Positions 1 to 20,873 of a DNA stretch of 20,873 nucleotides are shown here, in pieces. The position numbers and the translations under genes were made by a program. Below the pieces are notes generated by a model. The model made no database searches. It was not told the origin of the DNA and worked only from the letters and a program-made list of their open reading frames with translations. The stretch lies in contig JBHJMP010001216.1 in the NCBI GenBank assembly GCA_043381765.1, positions 1-20,873 of the forward strand, in the 5' to 3' direction. The DNA comes from Collodictyon triciliatum (Eukaryota > CRuMs). Numbering within the stretch: the stretch's first letter is position 1; every line of letters starts with the position of its first letter.

Positions 1-86
<86 letters not shown>
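1..86. repeat. poly-A run at the window edge
   Basis: Eighty-six consecutive A bases form the left end. An A-rich tract of GAAACAAA-like units follows to about 138. A homopolymer of this length at the very edge is most simply an assembly boundary. Confidence 0.9.
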
Positions 87-87
<1 letters not shown>

Positions 88-138
88 AAAAAACAAAGAA
101 ACAAAGAAACAAAGAAACAAAAAAAAAACAACAAAAAA

Positions 139-418
139 CCAAAGCTCCAAAACATTCTCGTGTGATTATTTTCTTTACTCCCAGATACGCATCTTTCAAA
201 CAAAATCTGGTTGATCTGTTCCATTTTCTCGATGTGATCTACAACTCTCCTTCGGCCACCCCCACCAACCCATCTTACTCTTTCAAAACAACATAGTCAG
301 TCAAGCAGTGTTTGTGTCGGAGGATTCCAACACGATCGGACGAGAAGAATAATCCAGAGAGGAAGTCAGACAACCTATTAAAAAGAAAAGAAAAGAAAAG
401 GGTAGAAACATTGGAAGG
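139..418 (+). promoter_or_regulatory. upstream/5' UTR region of the SPATA4-like gene
   Basis: This stretch has no supported coding sequence. It ends in a short (AAAAG)n tract at about 380-400, less than 20 bases before the start codon at 419. I see no clear TATA box. It is assigned as promoter and 5' UTR only by position. Confidence 0.4.
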
Positions 419-2315
419 ATGACGTCGACTGCCGGACTCTCGCGTGAAGTGCTGAAATGGCTCCAAAGCCTCGATCTCTCTTACTCTGTCAAGAATGTGA
501 AGCGGTATCCCATTACATCAGCATTATGCAGCCAATTACATATATATATATGTCCATATCATTTATCGGTGTATTTATTACCTACATGTCGAAAAGATGA
601 GCCGAAAGACTAGCGAAGAATTTCCTTGTCTTTCTTACGATTAATACTTTTGACTAGTGACTTCTCAAATGGGTTCTTAGTGGCTGAGATATTCTCTCGA
701 TACTACCCATCAGACATACACATGCACTCGTTTGACAACGGAATTGGACTGGAAAAGAAGCTGGATAATTGGGAGTTGCTCGAAAAGTTCTTCAAGAAAA
801 GAGGTACATACTCCTCTCAATAGCCTTTGTTAGTCCGCATTTCTTCCCAGCTACTTCTACCATCAGTCGTTGTATAGTTTATGTCTTTGTTAACAGCTAA
901 GCACAATAGAAATACCAGTCACTCGGGAAATGTTTGATCCTGTTGTTCATGTCAAGGAAGGCGCCGCTGTCTCCCTGGTGGAGGCGATATATGCATTCCT
1001 GACAAAAAAGACGTATTTTTCTACATCCTTTCCAAAAAAAAAAAAAAAAATAAGAATAGAATAGAAAATAACAGAAAATTACAAAACGAAAACAATTGTT
1101 TGCATTCATGAAGCATAGAGAAAGAAATTATATTCAGTATCACTCAATCCTTCCAATCCATATTGATTATTACTATTAAAATTTAAGTCGTGATGCTCTC
1201 TTCACAACGATACATTCTTATTTTACCCTCTTCGTTCTGACACCAAATTGACAGCCTTTTTGTTATTTTTATTATTACTATTTAATATTTTTAACATATT
1301 ATCATATTATGATTTTTTTATACATATTTTGTGGAAATTAGTGTTGTGAAGAAAACAGAAAGCGGAGAGGGACAGAATGCCGGTGGAGAATCAGCACTTC
1401 CTGGCTACGCTAGACCAACCGCATCGAAACTTGTCAAAGACTCTGTTGCAAACACTGAGCTCACAGCCCAGCCAGATTTGACTTTTTCTGCATCCAAGGT
1501 ATAATTACCATCTATTTCATTTCATTCTTTGAATCGAATAAAGGGGGAAAAAAATCTATTTCATTTCATTATTCGTTTTTGTGGAGCTTCAATTATCATA
1601 TCCATTTAATAGTAAATATATCAACACTTATCTCTCCTTTTTTTTCTCCCAACTCCTTGGATTAGTGTACATGCAAATAGATACATTCACACCTTCATAA
1701 TTTTGAGCGATGTTTTATCGTCATCAACTCTGTAAAAAGAAAAATGAAAGATAATCGCGCGGTACAAAGCAATTTACAAAAATATTATAAATCATGGATT
1801 AGGCCGCGGCTTCCATCCAGCAACACACGCAAGCAGTCAAGGAAGACAAGAAGGCCGACCCTGCGAGATACGCACCACCGATTCATAAGACCACTTCGCC
1901 GACAAAGAGCGTCCCTCACACAGTGACTCAGTCAGCCGCCACATCATCTGTTCAGTTCCGTGAAGTCAATGTAAAGCCACTCGAAAGAAGCATCGCCCAG
2001 GTACGTGAACCAAATCAATAGAGCCGAGCTATTTGATTAGACTTTATTCAATTATACTTAATTCGGGGGGCTTCTCTCTCTTTTTTTAATTCTCTTTTCA
2101 AGGGTCTGTCTCATGTTATGGTATTGTTGTCACACATGTGCAGGTTCGGGCCGCAAGAACCGGGCAGGTAGGAACACCAGGCGCTGGGGATGGGAATTAA
2201 AGACTAACTTATGAAACGGACGCATAAACCCTCATCCTTTTTTTTTTTTTTTTGTTTCCTATACATCCTCTGCGTCAAGGTGTTATTGCCTGACTCGATT
2301 GGATTTCATTTTTGA
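419..2315 (+). CDS. SPATA4: SPATA4-like CH-domain (CH_2) protein, 7 exons
   Basis: Exons are 419-504, 658-803, 910-1012, 1342-1498, 1803-2000, 2144-2167 and 2280-2315. They sum to 750 bases, giving 249 residues and a TGA stop, and all intron phases agree. Residues about 8-110 match the SPATA4/SPEF1-type calponin-homology domain: [20 protein letters not shown], then [32 protein letters not shown] and later [10 protein letters not shown] line up in order with animal SPATA4. The rest is a polar Lys/Thr/Ala-rich tail without a recognised domain. Animal SPATA4 is somewhat longer, at roughly 305 residues. Family members are linked to sperm, cilia and microtubules, so an axonemal or microtubule role is inferred. 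Exons 1-5 are firm. The 24-base exon 6 and the final exon are less certain because they lie outside the conserved domain. Confidence 0.85.
1013..1341 (+). other. intron 3 of the SPATA4-like gene
   Basis: This 329-base AT-rich intron has donor GTATTT and acceptor TTAG. It carries a 17-base A run near 1034-1050. The adjoining codon is split AC|T, which joins LTKK to the tail exon in frame. Nothing else is seen in it. Confidence 0.75.
1499..1802 (+). other. intron 4 of the SPATA4-like gene
   Basis: This 304-base AT-rich intron has donor GTATAA and acceptor GGATTAG, phase 0. I see no other element in it. Confidence 0.75.
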
Positions 2316-2430
2316 CTTCAAATTGAAACACGAGTGGGAAGAAAACGAAGGTATGAGAAAGAATATACATGAAACGGAGGGCCGGTGCATATCAAATGAA
2401 CAGGCCCGTATACTTGCAAAGCACAAAGGG

Positions 2431-2436
2431 AATAAA
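2431..2436 (+). terminator. candidate poly(A) signal of the SPATA4-like gene
   Basis: A canonical AATAAA lies 115 bases downstream of the TGA at 2313-2315. It is assigned from motif and position only. Confidence 0.45.
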
Positions 2437-2530
2437 TCAGTAAAGCCGACATTACATCAGTCCATCAATCCTGTGTTTGTCTGGTCGCAATTATTAAAAT
2501 AAAAGTTATCTGGATTCGTCCTCGGAGCGA

Positions 2531-2536
2531 TTTATT
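2531..2536 (-). terminator. candidate poly(A) signal of the C2-protein gene
   Basis: TTTATT on the + strand reads AATAAA on the coding strand, about 220 bases past the stop. The two convergent signals sit 95 bases apart, so the two transcripts probably overlap little or not at all. Confidence 0.4.
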
Positions 2537-2757
2537 CGGTGTAATCGTGATTGCTTGGTGAGAAGAGAAAGTAAGCGTACTGGGTAGCACGGGCAAACAC
2601 GCAGAAACACACGCAACCAGGAGGACACCAAGGAAGAACCACGCGAAGGCAAAGTATCATGCATATATAGCGAAGGCGCTAACGATTTGCTCGACAAAAG
2701 CACTTATATGAACTCCTGCTTTGTAAGCCTACGAGCGATGCCACGGCAGGGAGGCCT

Positions 2758-4419
2758 TCAGTCACCCAGGAAAGCAACTGATAGTTGAACAGAGCCACGC
2801 GCTCTGTGAGCCCGTGTGATGTCTACTGTCTGCGTCCCGGAGGCCAATGCAATCTCTGCCGAGCCGAGCAGCTCGTGTTCATCATCAGGTTCGTAATCAT
2901 ATACCTGCAGGCGAATCGTCTCGGTCTGAGGAGATGACTCGGGGTGTGCTCTGTCTCGGAGTAGCGTGGTGGGGAAAATGAGGATTTGGTTCCAAACAAC
3001 AGCAGAGTTTGCATTCGCTTTTGCCAGCGTCTGCTTGTCGATTCCGGCAATCGTGACCTTGACAAAAGGCTGGAACTTGCCGGTAAGTTTTGGTCGGAGT
3101 CCAACTGCGCTTAGGACATTGACAAGAACGACTGGCGAATCGTGGGGTGTGATGCAGGGAAGAGTGGACTTTGGTGCTGTGCTCTGGCGGACCTGTTCTG
3201 TTTTGTCGGTGAATGTCCTTCCCTTGAAGTCCTCCTGGGTTGTTTTCTGTAGCAGATGGTCTTGATCACCCGCACCGATAATCGCCTCATGTGTGCTGAT
3301 GTTTTGGTAACTTTCAGGGCCAGGTATGATTGCTTCGGTTTGTATGGCGTTTTTTAGCTGCTGTGAAGTTGCATGATTCGGGGGACTTGCAGAGAGCCGG
3401 TCATTGTCATCTCGCATGGAGGCTGAGATAGTCTCCGAGAGGGACTTTGTGTTGCCCACAGGGTTCGCCGAGACATCTTTTGTAGAGCCTTCTGTGGCGG
3501 GATTGGATAGTCTCTTTTCCAACGGCACCAAAGGTTGCGCGATGACTTTAGTTAATGAGGCGATGGGTTGTGATTGTGGCTGTAGTTGTTGCCTCATCGG
3601 CGAATCTGGCTGCGCCAAAGTGTCCTGCCTCAGGATGACCTGGGCATGTGTGTATGATTTAGAGGAACGCAGACCCGACGAGGGGGAAGTTGGAGAGAAA
3701 AAGTGATTTGCCAGGGCGGGGAGAAGAGCAGTTTGCAGGTGTTTTGGACTTGAGCTTTGACCTGGAGGTCGCGGTTGAATCGGGGTTGAGTTCCGATTCG
3801 AGTTCAGGGCCGGTTGATGTGGAGGATGATAAACCGCGGTGGGAGGCGGGTGGAACAGGACAGTGGGGCCGAAAACCCGTGGGGCGGAGAGCGAGGCATA
3901 GGCAGGAACAAAGGCAGGCGCGTTGACAGGGCCGAGGAAAGCGTGGTGGAGTGACAGTGTTGGGACGGACACAAAGCGTGGTTGCGCATAAGCGTTTGTA
4001 GGTGCGGCTTTCGGGTGGGTTTGATTAGTCTGCGTTTGTTGCTGTTGAGTTTGCTGTTGCTGTTGAGTTTGCTGTTGTTGCTGAGTTTGTTGTTGTTGCT
4101 GAGTTTGTTGTTGTTGCTGAGTTTGCTGCTGTTGCTGTTGAGTTTGTTGTTGTTGTTGCTGAGTCTGTTGAGGCTGCAAGTGCGGGACAAGGGCAGGCGG
4201 CGGCTTGAAGGAGGCCACGGAGCGGGCTGAGGAGAGGAAAGGCGCGGCGGTTGCGACGCGCGAGGCGTGGGCGGACGAGAAAGAGCGGCTGGGCGGCAGT
4301 CTCGCATAGTGCTGTTGTTGCTGTTGGCTCGGTGCAAGCGACGGCTGCGCAAACGGACGCAGAGAGAAGACTCGCGAGAGCGGCGCCTGCGTTGGGGCGG
4401 GCGTGTTTGGCGGCTGCAT
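2758..4419 (-). CDS. Gln-rich protein with C-terminal C2 domain, intronless
   Basis: This is a single open frame of 553 residues from the ATG at 4417-4419 to the TGA at 2758-2760. Residues 1-80 are Pro/Ser/Ala/Gln-rich. Residues about 80-130 are a Gln tract in which short Q runs are separated by single Thr. Residues 130-425 are low-complexity Ser/Pro/Gln. Residues about 428-553 look like a C2 domain: SPVVLVNVLSAVGL, GKFQPFVKVTI, NSAVVWNQILIF and TIRLQVYDYEPDDEHELLG follow the usual strand order. The first loop has Gln-Pro where Ca-binding C2 domains have Asp-Pro, while the later loop keeps several acids, so calcium binding is doubtful. A role in membrane or protein binding is inferred. It is the only multi-hundred-residue gene here without introns. 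The start was chosen as the first ATG after the Rpn2 stop; the frame stays open further upstream, but that part is repeat and Rpn2 sequence. Confidence 0.75.
   Translation of the reverse strand: MQPPNTPAPTQAPLSRVFSLRPFAQPSLAPSQQQQQHYARLPPSRSFSSAHASRVATAAPFLSSARSVASFKPPPALVPHLQPQQTQQQQQQTQQQQQQTQQQQQTQQQQQTQQQQQTQQQQQTQQQQTQTNQTHPKAAPTNAYAQPRFVSVPTLSLHHAFLGPVNAPAFVPAYASLSAPRVFGPTVLFHPPPTAVYHPPHQPALNSNRNSTPIQPRPPGQSSSPKHLQTALLPALANHFFSPTSPSSGLRSSKSYTHAQVILRQDTLAQPDSPMRQQLQPQSQPIASLTKVIAQPLVPLEKRLSNPATEGSTKDVSANPVGNTKSLSETISASMRDDNDRLSASPPNHATSQQLKNAIQTEAIIPGPESYQNISTHEAIIGAGDQDHLLQKTTQEDFKGRTFTDKTEQVRQSTAPKSTLPCITPHDSPVVLVNVLSAVGLRPKLTGKFQPFVKVTIAGIDKQTLAKANANSAVVWNQILIFPTTLLRDRAHPESSPQTETIRLQVYDYEPDDEHELLGSAEIALASGTQTVDITRAHRARGSVQLSVAFLGD
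4030..4180 (-). repeat. coding CAA/CAG tract (Gln runs split by Thr)
   Basis: Imperfect CAA/CAG triplets with a recurring ACT codon encode runs of four to six Gln separated by Thr. Mixed codon use suggests selection at the protein level or an old repeat. This is unlike the near-perfect microsatellites in the introns. Confidence 0.85.
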
Positions 4420-4443
4420 TGCTGTTTGGATCTGTGTTTTCCT

Positions 4444-4449
4444 TTTATT
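4444..4449 (-). terminator. candidate poly(A) signal of Rpn2, next to the following start codon
   Basis: AATAAA on the coding strand lies about 115 bases past the Rpn2 stop and about 25 bases before the C2-protein ATG. No other AATAAA lies between the two genes. Confidence 0.45.
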
Positions 4450-4460
4450 TTGATGTGGTA

Positions 4461-4506
4461 GAAAGAGAAAGAGAAAGAGAAAGAGAAAGAGAAAGAGAAA
4501 GAGAAG
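4461..4506. repeat. (GAGAAA)n hexanucleotide tract between Rpn2 and the C2-protein gene
   Basis: About seven to eight GAGAAA units, pyrimidine-rich on the coding strand, fill the short gap between the two genes. The tract could serve as 3' UTR of Rpn2 or as promoter or 5' UTR of the next gene. Confidence 0.85.
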
Positions 4507-4564
4507 AAAAGAAAAAAAAAGGAGACTGGTCGGGATTTGTGCCGGTTGGGGTGAAAACGTCGCG

Positions 4565-10525
<5,961 letters not shown>

Positions 10526-11300
10526 TGGGGGACTTGGGTTTGATTTGACTTCTTTTCTGTGAGAGTAAAGGTGACTACACTTCAAGTGTTGCGCATAGTC
10601 AGCGCAAGAACATCTTTTTCTTCTTCATATTTTGGCACAAAAGCTTATTTGGCATGAATCAAGGAAGTGGGGTCAGAAAAGTTGGGTTCTTTCTCGACAA
10701 AACCAAAGCAACAGCTCTCTCCTAACGATCTCAACGATCGGAACAAAGAAGGACTGCTTGGGTGTCTCGGTCTCTCATGTTGCTTTTTTGGTGGGAGGCT
10801 GTTCTCCTCTGCCTCTTCGAGCGAAAGAAAAGAAAAGAAAAGAAAAGAAAAGAAAAGAAAAGAAAAGAAAAGAAAAGAAAAGAAAAGAAAAGAAAAGAAA
10901 AGAAAAGAAAAGAAAAGAAAAGAAACTCTGTGTGGAAAAAGGAAGAGCATGATCCAAGCGTAGCAGATTTGTGGGTTGGCCTACGATCCGATATCTTGTG
11001 CCGACCTTGAAGTTGCTTGCGTGTTTTGATCCATCGCCAAGGAATCCAAACTGTGATTCACACTGTGATCGAAACTTCCATGGCTATGGCGCTATTAGTA
11101 TAGCGTTGATAGCAATTACATATCTGGAAAATACAACAAATATTCAGATCCCGTGTCAGCAGGTGCCTGGCACCCCAATAATAGTGGCGTTCATTTCCAT
11201 TTTCCATTTTTTTAATCTCTGTCCTGTATTCATTCCAATGGAGCGATTCAAAATGCGATGGGCTGGAGGGCAGACAAGCGCAAGAAACTGAACAAATGTG
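10526..11300. promoter_or_regulatory. Rpn2 upstream region and 3' flank of the CorA-like gene
   Basis: I find no supported gene here. The stretch must hold the Rpn2 promoter and 5' UTR and the CorA-like 3' UTR. A CTCTCACAG sequence on the coding strand, about 50 bases before the Rpn2 ATG, could be the acceptor of a 5' UTR intron. A long pentamer repeat lies at 10823-10925. No canonical AATAAA was seen after the CorA-like stop. Confidence 0.4.
10823..10925. repeat. (GAAAA)n pentamer repeat upstream of Rpn2
   Basis: About twenty perfect AAAAG units lie roughly 300 bases upstream of the Rpn2 start. The same unit occurs in short form before the SPATA4-like start. Confidence 0.95.
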
Positions 11301-14384
<3,084 letters not shown>

Positions 14385-14584
14385 CTCGAGAGCTTCTTTG
14401 CTGCTGCAGACTTATTTGCCAAAGAAAATCTCGTGTGTAAACACATGTTTATTCCCTCCATATAAGTTTAGTTTTTGTTTCATATGCGATGGAGAGAGAA
14501 AAAAAAAGTGGCTTTGGAAAAGAAAAACTGGTGCCTACTTGAAGCACAGGGAAAGAAGGTGCGCTGAATCGCTGTGGTTTGGTA

Positions 14585-14590
14585 TTTATT
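14585..14590 (-). terminator. candidate poly(A) signal of the LRR gene
   Basis: TTTATT on the + strand is AATAAA on the coding strand, about 185 bases past the TAG stop. Confidence 0.4.
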
Positions 14591-14652
14591 GACAGCGGGT
14601 CGTCTTGCAAAAGACTTGTTTCTCATCTCGACACCGTAAATATAGCGATTCC

Positions 14653-14750
14653 AAAGAAAGAGAAAGAGAAAGAAAAAGAGAAAGAAAAAGAGAAAAAAAA
14701 AGAAGAGGAAGAAAAGGAAGAAGAGGAAGAGAAAGAGAATGAAAGAAATG
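14653..14750. repeat. imperfect GAGAAA/GAAAAA/GAA purine tract
   Basis: A degenerate purine-only stretch lies in the 3' flank of the LRR gene. It is less pure than the intronic microsatellites and drifts from hexamers to GAA-like triplets. Confidence 0.85.
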
Positions 14751-14772
14751 AGGAACTATGAGACACTTGTTG

Positions 14773-20695
<5,923 letters not shown>

Positions 20696-20873
20696 CTGTA
20701 ATTGCAAGCGATCAAATAAGTTTGCATATATTCCCTTTTGATTTAGTTTGGGTTGCTATTGATTGTTGATTGTTGATTGTTGATTGTTGATTGTTGATTG
20801 TTGATTGTTGATTGTTGATTGTTGATTGTTGATTGTTGATTGTTGATTGTTGATTGTTGATTGTTGATTGTTG
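20696..20873 (-). other. intron (partial) of the LRR gene at the window edge
   Basis: No exon is supported upstream of the acceptor at 20696. The stretch is AT-rich and ends in a heptamer array, so the rest of the gene lies outside. Confidence 0.6.
20759..20873. repeat. (GATTGTT)n heptamer tandem array at the window edge
   Basis: About sixteen essentially perfect seven-base units run to the last base. The array sits in an LRR-gene intron and probably marks the point where assembly stopped. Confidence 0.95.

Larger units (their letters stand above)
2316..2757. other. convergent 3' UTR region between the SPATA4-like and C2-protein genes
   Basis: Two genes end here facing each other. AATAAA at 2431-2436 on the + strand lies about 115 bases past the SPATA4-like stop. 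AATAAA on the - strand (TTTATT at 2531-2536) lies about 220 bases past the C2-protein stop. Each is a plausible poly(A) signal. Short open frames here have no recognisable domain and are taken as UTR. Confidence 0.6.
14385..14772. other. gap between the LRR gene and the CorA-like gene
   Basis: It holds the 3' UTR of the LRR gene and the upstream region of the CorA-like gene. A purine tract of GAAA/GAA units covers about 14653-14750. No coding sequence is supported on either strand. Confidence 0.5.

Noticed and set aside
2299-2703. Short open frames on both strands between the convergent genes
   Set aside because: They sit in the two 3' UTRs with nearby poly(A) signals and show no domain or splice support.
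10632-10963. Open frames upstream of Rpn2 running through the (GAAAA)n repeat
   Set aside because: Lys/Glu- or Phe/Leu-Ser-type translations of the repeat; the unique part has no recognisable protein.
20759-20873. Heptamer array as a telomere
   Set aside because: The unit GATTGTT lacks the G-run of telomeric repeats, and the array lies in an intron of the LRR gene.
20759-20873. CRISPR-like array
   Set aside because: These are perfect short tandem units without spacers, in a eukaryotic gene context.

Overview
This window is nuclear DNA of a intron-rich, microsatellite-rich unicellular eukaryote. It has no operons or bacterial signals. Genes are broken by many short spliceosomal introns (about 60-330 bases, mostly ending in TAG or CAG). 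Very long, nearly pure simple repeats fill introns and gene borders. TAA, TAG and TGA are all used as stops, so the code looks standard. This style, together with a flagellar-type gene, resembles the foraminiferan Reticulomyxa filosa. That identification is an inference from genome style only.

Layout. On the + strand, bases 419-2315 hold a seven-exon gene for a SPATA4-like calponin-homology (CH_2) protein. It converges with four genes that all lie on the - strand, head to tail. Going leftwards from the right edge these are: (1) a leucine-rich-repeat (LRR) protein, 14773 to beyond 20695, about 26 exons, 5' part outside the window; (2) a CorA/Alr1-type divalent-cation transporter, 14384 to 11301, with SMN in place of the usual GMN motif; (3) the 26S proteasome base subunit Rpn2/PSMD1, 10525 to 4565, 20 exons, 964 residues, reconstructed end to end with consistent phases; (4) an intronless Gln-rich protein with a C-terminal C2 domain, 4419 to 2758.

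Gene borders are tight. Only 145 bases separate the Rpn2 stop from the C2-protein start, and the likely Rpn2 poly(A) signal lies about 25 bases before that start. The stretch from about 2.7 to 6.2 kb looks clearly more GC-rich than the AT-rich rest.

The genes do not form an obvious pathway: one proteasome subunit, one membrane transporter, one axoneme-type protein and two lineage-specific-looking proteins. The most striking features are the LRR gene, where almost every exon is one repeat in phase 0, the altered CorA motif, a GC-AG intron in Rpn2, and introns whose pyrimidine tracts have become large microsatellites. Both window edges are simple repeats (poly-A on the left, a heptamer array on the right), which suggests the window is a contig whose assembly stopped in repeats. 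I found no clear evidence for a new multi-gene system, and no tRNA, rRNA, CRISPR or transposon.
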